A stretch of DNA of 64,000 bases, taken from positions 61,547 to 125,546 of the forward strand of contig JAEHOE010000214.1 of assembly GCA_016858145.1 (NCBI GenBank), in the 5' to 3' direction. The stretch comes from Edaphochlamys debaryana. Lineage: Eukaryota; Chlorophyta; Chlorophyceae; Chlamydomonadales. Below, piece by piece: positions 1 to 13,000 of this stretch. Both the position numbers and the translations under genes were made by a program. How positions within the stretch are numbered: the first letter of the stretch is position 1; each line of letters begins with the position of its first letter. A model generated the notes under the pieces. That model was not told where the DNA came from and did no database searches. It worked only from the letters and a program-made list of their open reading frames with translations.

Positions 1-3000
1 TCTGCGCCCGCCGGGCCACGCCCTCCTCCCACGGCCCCTCCTTCACCCCGTCCTTCACCCCGTCCTTCGCCCCGGCCCCGGCCCCGCTCAGCGCCAGGAA
101 GGCGGCCTTGGAGGACAGCAGCGGCCGCTGCGGCTGCTGCGCTGGGGCCGCTCCGAGCACGCCGCCCGGGCCTGGCAGCACCAGGGAGGCCCTCCGCGAC
201 GGAACGCGGGCGGCCCAGGCGGGGTCCATGTCCGGCGCCAGGCCGACACGCTCCGGCACGGCGGCCAGGGAGGCCCGGCGGCGCGAGGCAGGGGAGGCGC
301 GGGCCATGGCCGCCGCCGCCGCCAAGCCGCCGTCGGCGCCGTTCGGGCCGCCCGACGGCTGGGGCAGGAGCAGCTCCCCGCCAATGTCGGGGCGGCGCGG
401 GGAGCTAGGGTCGGCGCCCGGGTCGGCGGCTTGGCGACGCAGGATCGCAGGTCCGTTGAAGGTCTGCGACTTGCGCACGCCGGAGCGGTGGGGGCTGCCC
501 GCCGCCGCCGCCCCAGAGCCTGTGTTGGCGCCGGTCGGGGCAGCTGCGACGGCCGCGGCCGCGACAGCCGTAAGCTCGGCTCCGGATTCGGACGCCCCGA
601 AGAGGTGCTGCGGGCTGGAGGCGCTCTGGGGTCGGGACGCTGCGGCGGCGCGCGCGGTGGCTGACCGAAGCAGCGCCAGGGGGCCTGAGGCGGCCACAGC
701 AGGTACCGGTACGCCGGCGCCAGGGGTGCCTCCGCCCTGTTGCGGGGCGCCAGCCGGATGGGCTTCGGCCTCGCTGGATGCGTCTCCACCGGAAATGATG
801 TTTGCACTGTTGCGCACGCTCACATTCGCAGGAGGAGTGGGGGCGGGGGCTGCCGCTGGAGGAGGGCTGGCGGCTGGCGGCGTCCTGGCGGCTGGGCTTG
901 GTGGGGCACTGCTGTTGCCGCCGGCCGCACTGGGGGGCTGCAGGCCCCCGCTGCCACCGGGCGGCTGTGCAACACTGCTGCCAACTGGGGGCACCGGCGT
1001 AGGCGAAGGCGGCGAGGCCGGAACACGGCGGGGGGCAGGTGGCGGGGTGCTGCCGACCGGGCTGGCTGGGGCGGCCGGCGTTATTGTAGGGGCTGCGGCA
1101 CCCGGCGGTGGCTGGGCCGGCAACGGCGACAGCTGAGGCGGCGAGGTACCAGCGCTGGGTGCCAGAGATGGCTCCAGGGGCGGGCTAGGCTGTCCGGAGC
1201 TGCGTGGCGGCGCCGGCTGAGGGGCCAGCAGGGGACTGCGGCCAAGCGGGGGCTGCTGAGGGGCAGGCGCGGTGGGTGTGCCGCCTGCAACCCCGGGCGC
1301 CGAGGGCCGTGGAGGCGGTGGCGGTGGGGACGCGGGGGCAGGCGGCGATGTAGCCAGGGGCGCAGGGGGCTGCCACAAGGGCGGCGGTGACAGGCTGCTA
1401 GGGGTTAGGGGTTGGGCCCCGGTGGGCCCCGGTGGAGGCAGGGCCGGTTGGCGAGACCCGACAGGCGGGGACGCTGGGCCCGGAGGCGTGGCCTGGGGAG
1501 AGGTCGGCTGTTGCGGCCGGCTGGCGGGTGGCGTGTTGGGGGGCGGAGGCGGGGCGGCAGCATCGGGCGAGGGAGGGCTCGGCGGCGATAGGGCGACCGG
1601 TATAGGAGGGGCCGAAGCGATGAGGCCTGGAGGAGCTGGACTGGAGGCAGGAGCAGGCGGCTGGTTGGAGGCTTCCTGGGGAGGCGAAGTTATTATGGCC
1701 GGCACTCCCGGGACCGGAACCGGTGGTGTGCTGTCCGCAGGCGGACGAGGAGGAGCCGACGAGGGGGTAGGCGCAGAGGACGGAGGAGGCGTGGCGGGTT
1801 AGGTGCTCGCCGGAAACGCCGGAGGCTCGGTGCGCGGCTGAGGGCCCGGAGGCTGCGGGCTGGGCCCGGTCGGGCCTGGGCCTGATCTGGACGGCAGTGA
1901 AGGCGCAGCGGGAGGGCCCCCAGCTGGGGTGAGGGGGTTGAGCGGAGGGGCTGAGTGGGCGGAGGGCGGCCGCGTAAGATCAAGTGGAGGGGCAGGGACG
2001 GAGGCGGCTCGAGGCGTCGGCTGCATTGGCGGAGGTGACGAGGCAAGCGCGGGTGCTTCAGTCGGCACCAGAGGAGCTTGTGGCGGTGAGGACGCCAGAG
2101 GGGATTGTGGTGGTGGGGTCCCGGGTGTGCTTGAAGGGAGACCGGGCGGAGGCAGCTGCCCTTGACCGCCAAGCGGCGGTGCAGTGGCCGAGGGCGGCTG
2201 GAGATGAGGAGGTGGCAGCGGCAGGAGGGCCCCTGCGGGAGGCTGCCCGGACTGATCTGGCACAGCAGGCGGCACCATCGGCGGAAGAGGTACCGCGGGC
2301 GGGCTGGGCGCAGGGCCCGAGGGCGCTGGCAGCTCCCCAGGCGGTGGCTGCCCGCCTACCGCAGGGGGCATTGGCGGCGCCATGGGGGGGACAGCGGCAG
2401 CAGGCTCATCGGGGCTGGGTGAAGAAGGCGGCGGGGTCGCGGGTTTGGGGCTGAATGGCGGCGGGGCCGCAGGCGGGAGGTCCCTTCCGCTTGGAGGACT
2501 GGCAGGTGGCGCAGCCGAGGGGGGCGCATCAAGGTGGGAAGCAGTAGGTGCAGCGGGGCCGCTGGGAGGCGGCGGAACGGGAGCGGGTGGGGGGCTGACA
2601 GGCGAGGGGTTTGAAGATGGGGGTGCCTCGGGGGCCAGGGGCACGGCCCCTGCAGCCGGTGGCGGCGCGGTGGGAGGCGGCGGAGGCCAGGGTCCTTTTC
2701 GAGAAGGGGCAGGGGCAGGAGGCAGCGAGGGCGGTGCATGGAAGCTCGGTCCTGGAGGTGTGGGCGGCACCTCAGGCGGCGGCCGGGCGGGGGGTGAGGG
2801 GCTAGAAGGATAGGAAGGAGGGGCAACCGCAAGGCTGGGAAGCGGAGAGGTCGGCGATGGAAGCGGTGACGGGCTTGTAGGTGAGGACGGGAGCGGCGAC
2901 AATGGAATCGGACTCGGGAGCTCAGGGATGGGAGGCGGCGACGGTTCGGAAAAGGGCGGCAGGGGGGTCGAGGATTCCGGGCTAGAAGGCGATGGCAAAC

Positions 3001-6000
3001 GTGGCGAGGGCAGGGAAGGGGTCGGGGGCTGAGGGGTGGGCGGCGGCGACGGAGTGAAAGGGGACGGCAATGGGCTGGAAGGCTCGGAGTTAGGAGGCGG
3101 CGAGGGCAGGGGAGACGGCGGCAGAGGGCTCGGGGGCTGCGGGCTGGAAGGCGGGGACGGATCGGGAGACGGCGGTACTGGACTGGAGGGCTCAGGGCTG
3201 AGTGGTGAAGAGGGCAGGGGAGACGGCGGCAGAGGGCTCGGGGGCTCCGGGCTCAGAGGTGGGGACGGACGGGGCGAGGGAGGCAGGGGACTGGGGGCCT
3301 CAGGGCTGAGTGGTGAAGAGGGCAGGGGAGAGGGAGGCAGAGAGCTTGGAAGCTCCGGGCTGGGGGGCGCGTACGGAAGAGGCGAGGGAGGCAGAGGCCT
3401 CGGGGGCTCAGGGCTTGGAGGCGGAGACGGAAGGGGAGAGGGCGGCGGAGGGCTGGGGGACTCCGGGCCTGGAGGCGGAGACGGAAGGGGGGAGGGCGGC
3501 GGCGGGCTGGGGGGCTCCGGGCTCGGAGGCGGAGATGGAAGGGGAGAGGGCGGTGGCGGGCTGGGGGGCTCCGGGCCTGGAGGCGGAGACGGAAGGGGAG
3601 AGGGCGGTAGCGGGCTTGGGGGCTCCGGGCTTGGAGGCGGAAACGGAAGGGGAGAGGGCGGTAGCGGGCTGGGGGGCTCCGGGCTTGGAGGCGGAGACGG
3701 AAGGGGAGAGGGCGGCGAAGGGCTGGGGGGCTGGGGGCTAGGTGGTGGAGAGGGCAGGGGCGAGGGCGGTGGCGGGCTTGGGGGCTCCGGGCTTGGAGGC
3801 GGAGACGGAAGGGGAGAGGGCGGCGGAGGGCTCGGGGGCTCCGGGCTCGGAGGCGAAGACGGAAGGGGAGAGGGCGGCGGAGGGCTGGGGGGCTGGGGTG
3901 TAGGTGGTGGAAAGGGCAGGGGGGAGGGCGGTGGCGGGCTGGGGGGCTCCGGGCTTGAAGGCGGCGGAGAGGGCACGGGTGAGGGCGGCAGAGGGCTTGG
4001 GGGCCGCGGGCTTGGAGGTGGGAGCGGGAGCGGCGATGGCGGAGGTGGATTGGGAGGTGTAGGGCTGGGCTGTGGAGGCGGAAGTGGCGAGGGCGGCGCT
4101 GGCGAGGGCGGTGTTAGTGGAGGAGGCGGGGGGCTGTATGGGCCTGCTAGCATTGTCGACGCGGTAACGTTGACCACCGGTATACTGGTGTCCGCCACGC
4201 ATGTGAAGCCCACGAGCACAATGTTCGCCAGGTAGTAGGGCTGAGCGGTGAAGGCCGCCGTCACGTTGACCACCTGGGTGCTGCAGCCGCTGGCGTCCAC
4301 TCCCGTCAGGCTCATCTGTGGCGGACGGAAGGGTATGGGTGTGGTGAGCAGCGTCACGCACCCCACGAGCACCCTGGCCATAACCCCGTATCAACCCCTT
4401 TCTCGTGACCCTTGCTTGCTAGTGCACCTGTACGGATATGCACGTGGCTTTGGTGGACGTGTTGCTCCACGTGACCGTTTTGGAGAGACCGCTGCCGTAC
4501 CGGGCCTGGAGGCGGGTGGGCCCGCGGGCAGGTGTGCTATGTGAGCAAAATCAGGAAAGGACAGCAATGGGACCTCGACTGCCATGACTGCAGCATGCAC
4601 ATCGGCACCGACGCAGGGGTCGCACCCTGGCCCAGCAAGGCCTCCATTGACTGGGCTGATGCAACCGGCTTGTACTCGAGGCTCGTACCCAACGCTTTCC
4701 CTGCCCACTGTTACCCCGCCGCCCTCTCTGCCGCCCACGGGCCCGCCCCTCACCGTGACGTTGAGCACGGAGCCGGGCGGCAGCATCCGGTCGCAGCTCA
4801 GCCGCAGCGTCACGGCCAGGGTCTGCCCGCCGCCCTCCCGCCACGCCAGCAGGGTGCCGTTGACGCTGCCCGACAGCGCCGTGGCCACGTAGCGGCCCCC
4901 GCACATGGAGGACGAGGCCACACTGCCCCCCTCGGCGGCAGGCAGGCGGCACACAGCCGAGTCTGCCCCCAGGTCGTCGGCAGTGGCGCAGGGGTCGAAG
5001 CTAAAGTACGTGGCATCGCAGGCCCGGCAGGTGCCCCCTGAAGAGGTGCAGTAGCTGCGGCGGTGAAGTGGAAAGTCATGGTTAGTCACAACTGCTTAGC
5101 GTGGGTGGGCGGGGGCGGGGCGGGGGTTGGGGGCGGGGTCGCACGGGGAACCTGGGGAGATGGACACTAGGACTGCCGAGATGCTGTCGTGGTCGAGATC
5201 AAGTTGTAACACGCTTTGTCCACGTGTGGCCGTGTGTGCCCGGGGTGCCAGGAGGTATAGTTGGATCGCGAAGTGCGTGCCGTACAGCCGTGGAACCAGG
5301 CCTGGCCTACATGCTTCGCGCAGAGACGTCACCGCACAGACACACATACATACTTCGCGACTTGAATAGTGCCTCTTCTTATCAACAAGTTATGAACGGG
5401 CGAAGTCAGCGGACCGACAGCCAGCATGTGCCGATGGCTGATGTGGTCAAGCCCAGGCTGCCGCTCACTGACGCAGAAACCAGCCAGCTGCGACAATGGG
5501 TGGACTCCGGCACTGATACTACAGCTCAGCGCCTGCCTCGCGTCACAGTTGCCGTCCCCCCGGTTTCAGCCCACCGCGTGATCTGCCATCCGGGCAGCGC
5601 CAGAGCGAGCATTCGCTCGACCAGCTGACTATAAGCATTCAACGAGCAGCAGCCAGCGAGCAGACATGGCCCCCAAGCAGCGCGGGCGGTAAAATAAAAC
5701 GTGGCTGGGGGATTCGGGGCTGCTGCCGCTGACGTCGGCTGACGCGTGCACGAGGGCGGGGGCGGCGTCGGGACGGCCGGGGGCAGGCCCATACCAGGGG
5801 TGCCGCCGAGCGGAGGGCGCGCGGTGGGGCGCGGGGCAAAACTGCCTTCCGGTTGCGCTCTGATACATACCTGTATGTGTTAGCAAGCAAGCGACGACTG
5901 TGCAAGCGGTCGGCTTTAGCGGTCAGCAGATGGCTGCTGGCGCTCTCCGCTCTCCAGCTGGCGCTCTCCGTGTTTCCACGAACCGGGACCGCCAGAGCCA

Positions 6001-6037
6001 GACATGCCAGTACTATGTATGCAGCCAGCCTGTCCAT
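1..6037 (-). CDS. Secreted Cys-rich, Ser/Pro-rich (hydroxyproline-type) glycoprotein, 3' end beyond window
   Basis: Proposed exons: 6037-5871, 5054-4754 and 4315 down to the left edge. Phases agree (167 nt, then 301 nt, then phase 0) and the donors are CAG|GTATGT and ACG|GTGAGG. Exon 1 encodes a signal peptide ([21 protein letters not shown]). Exon 2 and the start of exon 3 form a compact Cys-rich domain of roughly 155 residues, starting [20 protein letters not shown] and carrying several NVT sequons. From about 4130 the protein is an extensin-like Ser/Pro rod, then a Pro/Ala/Ser-rich stretch. The same frame stays open below 1799 to position 1 and becomes less Pro-rich, with basic motifs RRRASL and SRRASL that resemble protein kinase A sites. 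A single TAA (1799-1801) breaks this frame. The likely site is the cell wall or surface; the basic tail suggests a possible further domain off the edge, but I see no membrane segment. The function is not recognised. Confidence 0.7.
1799..1801 (-). other. In-frame TAA inside a continuing Pro-rich frame
   Basis: The frame read from 4315 meets TAA here, yet the same phase continues with Pro/Ser/Thr-rich codons ([20 protein letters not shown]) and stays open for about 600 codons to the window edge. I find no canonical GT donor just upstream that would splice it out. It could be a true C-terminus, a nonsense allele or a base-call error. Confidence 0.6.
3050..3975 (-). repeat. 54-bp repeats coding for 18-residue Ser/Pro units
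   Basis: The unit is close to [18 protein letters not shown], repeated with variation (Q, F, G, L substitutions) in the rod of the first gene. Looser copies extend from about 2850 to 4130. Such SP/SPP motifs are typical hydroxyproline O-glycosylation sites in volvocine wall proteins. Confidence 0.75.
5055..5870 (-). other. Intron 1 of the Ser/Pro-rich gene (816 bp)
   Basis: It runs from donor CAG|GTATGT to acceptor CCGCAG. It separates the signal peptide from the Cys-rich domain. No other gene is seen inside. Confidence 0.6.
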
Positions 6038-7078
6038 GGTCGGCGGCAAGCGCGGCTGGACAACCCGACATGGAAAGTAATGCCTAAGCCTGCCCCGGCA
6101 CCATGGCAAGCAATCGCCTTTCTAGCTATCACCCTGCTACTGGTTGCGCGATGAACGTGCGAACGTGTTCGTGAAGCCGGAAGCCCGCCTTGAACGCGCA
6201 CTGCTTATTAGTGTCTCGCTTTCTTGATTGCAGAGGAAGGCACTGTTATATGTATGGAGTGCTGCGTTTAGTCCGGAATAGTCTTGTCTAGAGCTCACCA
6301 CACAAGAAAACGCTGGCGAGGTATAAAACTTCGCACTCGCTTGATTCATCCGCCCTGCTGGTTTCAGCCGTGCCCTTGACGCTTTTCATGTCTTAGGCCC
6401 TTGCGTTTTAGGGAACGCACAGGTGAGCGCATCGGCGTGTCGCCGGACCGTGCGTAAGTGCCGACCGGCCCAACCGCGCGCGATGTGGAAACCCATACGC
6501 TCTCCGGAAGCCCCTCTCCCGCTGTCGTGAAGGGCCACCTGAATAGTGTATAGACTCACAGACTCATTGCATAGCCAAAGGTGTACACGGCGAAGACATA
6601 ACGGCCGGCATCGAGTACGTACTGCCGGACTCACTACCTATGAGCCCTCAACATGCCCTGCGTGATCGAGTTCCAGCGCTTGCCTTCCGTGACTCAGATA
6701 CATAGCTTCTCGGCATCCTGGCATAGCCAAGGGTCAAGACAAAACGGCCTTCCCCGTGCAGCCTCGCCACCGAGTGCGGACTGCCTAACTGCACGTACGC
6801 TCATGTTCCTACGAGAGCCCCCAGCTTGGGGTAGAAGAACATCAACGTGACCCGGCGGTCTACAGCCCCAGGCCACGCATGGCTTCATTGCCACTTGCGA
6901 CAGTTGCCAGCCCCGGCTCACTGCAAGACGATCACCGACCCTCACGTTGCCTCGGGTGGACACTCCCCGCTCCGCCCCTGCTTCGACACCGGCCCACCCT
7001 GCCGCACCCCACGACCCCGGTGACCCCACCACGCCTGCGCAGCCCGCCTCCACCGCAGCCCCGCCCCAGCACCGCTCC
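6038..7078. other. Intergenic: 5' region of the Ser/Pro-rich gene and 3' region of the protease gene
   Basis: No supported gene. A weak TATA-like CATATAAC is read on the minus strand at 6246-6253, about 210 nt upstream of the start at 6037. A top-strand GTATAAAACT at 6321-6330 has no recognisable gene downstream. No TGTAA polyadenylation signal for the protease gene was found. Confidence 0.35.
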
Positions 7079-10000
7079 TCAGCTAGGCAGCAGCGGCGGC
7101 GGCGGCGTGCCCAGGTGCAGCGGGTGCACGGGCAGTGTGGCTCGGAGCGCCGCCAGCCCCGCGGGCTCCTCCAGCGCCGGCCGCTCCACCGCCTCCGCCC
7201 CCTCGCCCGCCCCCGGGGCCCCCCCGTCCACCTCCATGGCGGCCGTCGCCTTCTCCCCGCCCTTGCCCTTGCCCTTCCCCTTGCCCTTGCCGTCCGCCTC
7301 TTTCCCGGCCGCCTCTTTCCCGTCCGCCTCCTGTGCCCCGTCCGCGCTCTTGCCACCCGCCGCCCGCTCCTCCTTGAGGGGGCCGTGTGGGGCCACGTGC
7401 ACCGCCAGCTTGCGCCGGCCCCCGCTGCCGCCCGCGGAGGGGGGTAGCAGGTGCGCAGAGAATAGCGCCGCCACGTCAGCCGCCGTCACGGATTCGAGCG
7501 CCGCCACCTCCAGCTCGCGGCTCAGGAAGTCGTACCTGCAGGCCGTACGCAATGGTACACATGTCGTACGGGTTATGGCCCCGCGGCTGGCGGGGGAGCG
7601 GGTGCGTCCGGCTGGGAACGCACCAGGAATGGCATGGCCCCCTGCCCATGAGGCTTGGAACCCACCGCACGCCGCGCCTTGGCCCCCCCCCTGAGGTCCT
7701 AACGGTCACTTTGCACCGGCTCCCCGCACCTCTGGCTGCTGATGTGCTCCCAGAGCCTGCTGGCCTCGTCGATGAGCGACCTGCGGGGAAAGGCGGGGGT
7801 GAGTGCAGGTTCAGTGCCGAAACCGATGCTTACCGAACACGCCGGTGCTCCCCACTGGCCTCGCTTGCCTTTCTTTCCCCCCCCCCCGACCCTCCGCCCT
7901 CAGTACCCCCTGCCCCCCAGCCTCCACCCACCTGTCCCGCTGCATCTTTGCGGCCACCAGCGCTGACGTGTGCGTGGCCAGCTCCTCGGGGGTCATGGCG
8001 GCCAGGCGGGGGGCCATGGAGCTCAGGAAGGCGTCCACGCGGGCGTCCAGCACGGCGGGGGGGTACCTGGGGGGCGGAGGTGAGGGACGGGTTGGTTGGG
8101 GCTGGTTGGGGTTGATTAGGGCTGGTTGGGGGTGGTTGGGGTGGAGTGGGGGTTGGTGGAGGCTGAGCGTGAGTGCGTCGCACGGTGGGGCGCGGCTCGG
8201 GGCGGAGGGGTGGGGTGATAGGGCGGTGAGGGACTGTCGGGTGGGGCGCAGGTGCGTGGGAAGGGGGCGGGTCCTCCGGAGCGCGTGCCTGTGTCGCTGC
8301 GGGCTGTGAGGGGGAGCTTCCGGCCCCACCTTGCGGACACGACCTGCACGCAAAAGCCGCTGACTCCGCCCGTGAGCCGCGTGCCGCTGTACACCGAGTA
8401 GCCCAGCTGCTGCTTGGTGCGCAACGTATCGTAGCAGGGCTCGTACAGGATCTGGGGGGGGGAAAGGAGGGAGAGGGGGGTAGCAGCGGGCGTGTTGGTG
8501 GGAAGTCGCCAGCAGCGCAAGCGCCTCAGTGCCTACGGCTACGTGACGCTGACGCCCAGGGTCCCTACCCCCACTCCTCCCTTTCCCCTGTCAGCGCAGC
8601 TGCCTGCAGACGCCGCTTGGAAGTCGCATCCCCCGGCTGTGGCCCTCGGGGCGCAATCGGGTTCGCTGGCTGCCGCCAAACCTGCGTCCCTCCCTTCGGT
8701 TTCCAGTACGTCAGAAGTCTCTCCCGCCTTCCCCTTCCCCTTCCCCCACCTGGTCCAGGAGGTCCAGCACGGCCCGGCCGTGGGGGTCCGCGGAGGGGCC
8801 CAGCTGGTAGTAGACCTCCACCTGGGGGGTGGGGGTGGGGGTGTTTGTTGCTGAGCGGGAACGCGCCGACGCCAGGGTGGGGGTGGGGGGTGAGTGGTGA
8901 GAGGCAGAGGGGGGTAGAGGGCCAGGCGCCCTGCCCCGAACCCCCGAGCGGGCGCGCAGGCCAGCGCGCCCGCGAGCAAAGGCGAGCGGTTAAGCGAGGG
9001 AGCACCGGCGCGGCATACCCCGAAACCACGTTGCTACCCCTGCTGTCTAGCCACGCCTCCTTTCCTCCACCCCTCCTCCCGCCCCCCTCACCGCCGCGTT
9101 CTCCTCCTTGGCGTTCTTGGCCAGCAGCGGCACCACCGTGCCCAGGTCCGGGGCCGAGGGGGCGGCGGCAGCGGCGCCGGGGGCCTCCTCGGGCGCCGGC
9201 GTAGCCGCCTTGCCCTTCCCCGCCTTCTTGCCGGCCCCCTTCGCCCCCTTGGCCGCCTTGGCCGCCTTGGCCGCCTTGGCCTTTGCCGCAGCGCCGTTCG
9301 CCGCCTTCCCCTCCGCCTTCCCCTCCGCCGCCCCCGCCCCCGCCGCGTCCGGCACCACCACGCAGCAGTCCCGCACCCGCTCCCCCGCGGCCATGCGGCA
9401 GCCGGGGCCCATGGCCGCCACGATGCCCTCCGCCAGCTCCACGGCACCCGCCTGGGGCAATCGGGGTGTGTGGATGGGGGAAATGGGAGGGTATGGGAGG
9501 GGGGTTGGCGGGGAGGGAGATGGGGAGGAGGCTTGCACCAACCTACCCCTCGCCGGCTCCTCCTCCCCATCTTCTACAGTTGCCTCCCCTGCTCCCCATG
9601 GCCATACCCATGCCCCTCTTCCTCCCCTCCGGTCCCCTCCCCCATCTCCCCCTCCTCCCCCCCACCTGCGTGACGTTGCCCGCCACGAAGGCCTCCACGT
9701 GGCAGCGGGACAGCAGCAGCGACACGAAGGGGGCGATGTCCTGAAGGGGTGGGGTTGGGGGTAGAGGGGAATGGCACATGAGAATGGGGTTTCCTGTACC
9801 AGCAGTGCATCCCCATCTTGACCTCCTTCCCCGTGGACCACCCCTTCCGTGCTCCCCTCCTCCCGCACTGTCTCCGCCTCTTGGCCCGCTCCCCATCGCC
9901 CCATACCCCCGCGCCCCCCCCCCCCCGCCCCCACCTGCGGCGTGAGCGCCTCCAGCTCCCGCAGGATGTCGTCGCAGTGCATCGAGTGCGCACACAGCAC

Positions 10001-13000
10001 AAACAGCCGGGAGTAGGAGGCGTGCTTGCCAACCTGGGGTCCAGAGCGGAGAGAGGGTGGCTTGCTCTCCTGTCCGCCGCGCCTGCCCCACGCCCCGTCA
10101 GGCGAATCCGTACTGCAAGGACGGGGACCTCCCTCCCACCTCCCCTCCCCACCCCCCACCCCCCCACCTCCATGTTCATGTTGCGGTACTTGCGCACCAG
10201 CGCCTCGCGGGCCGACTCGAAGCTCTCGGCCAGCGAGGACCCGGGCGCAGAGGGGGCCTCACCCTGCCCCTCCGCGCCCTCCCCCCTGCCCAGCCCCGCC
10301 AGCGCCGAGGCCAGGCGCTGCACCAGGGTGCCCAGGCGGTGCGAGAAGCCGTCCACGCGGAACTCCATGCCTGGGGGGCGGTAAGGGGAGGAGGGGATGG
10401 AGGCTTAGGCGACTTGTAACGGGGCGCAGAGGGCAGGGCCGCTTGCGCCTTTCGCTCCTCAACCCTCCACCCTCCCGATGCATTCCCCCCTTCTCAACCC
10501 CGGCCCCAGCTCGCCGGCCGCCGCCGCCTCACTTCCCTCGCTTAAACACACACCGCCCTCCCTCCCAGGCCCCCCCCTTTCCCTCCACCCACCCGCCAGT
10601 CCCTCGGGGCTGGTGTGGTAGTGCAGCCCCGCCACGTCAGCCAGGTAGGCGTCCTCGCGCAGCCGCTCCTCCAGCAGCTTGAGCGCCAGGTGCCCGCAGG
10701 CGGCGGAGCGGGCGCAGGTGTGGCCCGCGGGCGAGAAGAGGCGCCAGTGCACGGCGGCGCGGGGGGTGCGGAAGGTGGTGTCCAGCTTGTGCCACAGCCG
10801 CAGGCCTGGGGGGGAGAATGGATAGTGGGAGTGGGAGTAAGGGCAGGGTTGAGTTGGAGGGTTGTTGCGGTGGCCGTGGAGAGGGAGGGTAGAGGGGAGG
10901 TAGGGAGGATCGGGAGGTGAGCGGGTGAGGTCGGGTTGGGGGCGGGGCTGAGGCGGCACCGCGGGTGGGCACCGCGCTGGCAGGAGGCCCGTGTACGCCC
11001 TCACAGTCCTGGTCCCGCCCCTTCCCCCCCCGCACGCTCCCCCCCACCCGGCTTGTCCAGCAGCAGCGTGGGCGGTGTGGCCAGCAGGCTGTGCACCCCG
11101 GGCGGCAGCGGCTCGGCGGGGGGCAGCGAGGCCGCGGCGTCGGGGTCGTCACAGCTGGGGGTGCGGGATGGGGGGTGGGGATTGGCGGGGAAGGCGGGCG
11201 AAGGCAAGAAGGTCAGGGAGTGGAATCATGTGGGGTCAGGCGCGTGCAGAGGGCAGGTGGTTGCAGGAGGGGGTGGAGGTGGAACGGAGGCCCTTGCAGT
11301 GCGGCCCGCTCCCGCTCCGCACCCCCCCGTGCGGCCCTCACCGCAGGCTGAAGTCCGAGGGCAGGTAGGGGTTGCGCGGGGGCAGGCGCAGCTCAGGCAG
11401 GGGCGGCTGCTCGGCCCAGGAGCGGCAGAGCGAGTCGGGGAGCTGCGGGGGAAGGGTGGCGGGGAGGGAGGATGAGGGCGGGAAGGAGTGACGGGTGCCA
11501 CCTAGCGGTGACCGCAGCGACCCAGGTCCCTTCCCCTCACCCATCCCCTCCCCCAGCCCGCCCCTACTTCACGTGTCTCCCCCCCCCCAACCCCCCCAAC
11601 CCCACCCACCTCCATGACCACCACCTCCAGTCCGAACCAGGGCTCCGTCTCGGCACGCGCCGGCGCACCCTCGGCAGCGGCCAGGGCCAGCGCGGAGGCC
11701 TTCACCTGGGGGGCAGGGGCGGGGTGGGTGGGTGTTTGAAGCTGATAAGCGGGAGAGCGTCAAGATGCTAGTGGGGTGGGTGGGTGGGGAGGGCGGAGCT
11801 GATGAGGCACGCAGCGCCACTCGCCTTGCTGCCTCGAGCGCCTTGCGCTGCGCCCTGCTCCTCCTCGCGGCCTCAGCCCCCTCCCAAGTGTGGCGGCAAC
11901 GGTACCGCGCCGAAGGGCTCCACCGCGGATACCGGGTTGCTGTGAATGACAGGGCCCCTACCGAGAGAGGACAAGGACAGCTGGCTCCCTCGCTGTCCGA
12001 GAAGCCGGTGCGCCTGCCGCCCCCAGTCGGCGCCCCTTGACCCCTCTCATCCCCCCCCTCAGGCCCCCCAGCCCTCCCTGCCCCACCCATGCCCCCGCAC
12101 ACCTGCTCGAACCTGCGCGTGAGCAGGTCGATGCGGAAGCAGCTCCCCGCCCCCGCGGGGTCCATGCGCCCCAGCAGCTCCGCCACGCGGTCGGGCTGCC
12201 AGGCCTCGTGCAGCCAGTCGGACACCAGCGTGTGCTCGGGGCGCACGTGGTGCATGGAGCCTAAGGGGGCGGCGGGAGGGGAAGGGACGGACAAAAGGTG
12301 GGAAGGGTTAGGGCCTGACGGGGCATCATAAGGAAGACTTGACAAGCTGGTAAGCAAATTCATCCGCGTGGCGTTGCGCTCCTCCCGCCCCGGGGTATGC
12401 GCCCAGGTATCGAGAGAGACGGTGGCGTGTGCATCGCCACCTGCCCTCCGCCCCCCCCCCGCCCCCCCTCACCCGCCAGCCTGCTGACCGAGTCCATGGG
12501 GTCCCCCTCCTCCAGGAAGCGCCAGCGCTGCTCCGCCACCGCCTTCATCTCCTGCCACACCCATTCCTGCGGGCCTGGGGAGAACGCCGCAAACAAGGAA
12601 AGGATGGCAGGGGGAACAACCACTTCGCCGCAAGTGCCAGTGACCTCACCAGCACGACCCCGCCTCGCCCACTTCTAAACATTCTAATGTAAGCCGAGAG
12701 GCCCTCTCCCCTGCCGCGTGCGCCTCCCCCTCTCCCCTGCCGCGTGCGCCTCCCCCTCTCCCTGTCTCCTCTCCTCTTTGCCCCCCTCCCCCCCCCGCTC
12801 ACCCTCCCCCCCTCGCTCACCCTCCGCCCGCAGCAGGTTGACGTACGCGAACACCAGCCCCGCCACCGCCAGGCCGCACCCCCCCGGCCCCGCCGCCAGC
12901 CCCGCGTCCGTGAGCGTCACGTCCACCCCGAACAGCGAGCAGCAGCTGTTAGTGGCACTGCCGTCGTCGTCCACACCCGCCAGGATCTCCGTGGCCCAGC

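Noticed and set aside
108..1136. Top-strand 342-residue open frame
   Set aside because: It is GC-driven and rich in Ala/Gly/Arg. The minus strand in the phase of the Ser/Pro-rich gene gives more protein-like sequence.
1799..1900. Short intron removing the TAA at 1799
   Set aside because: The only GT dinucleotides just upstream on the minus strand are GTTTCC and GTCCAG, neither a convincing donor.
3036..4235. Top-strand Gly-rich 399-residue frame
   Set aside because: Shadow of the Ser/Pro repeat on the minus strand.
5101..5628. Top-strand 175-residue frame
   Set aside because: It lies over intron 1 of the minus-strand gene and has no recognisable domain or transit signal.
6653..6850. Small top-strand frame downstream of a TATAAAA-like motif
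   Set aside because: No codon or protein character, and no splice or family support.
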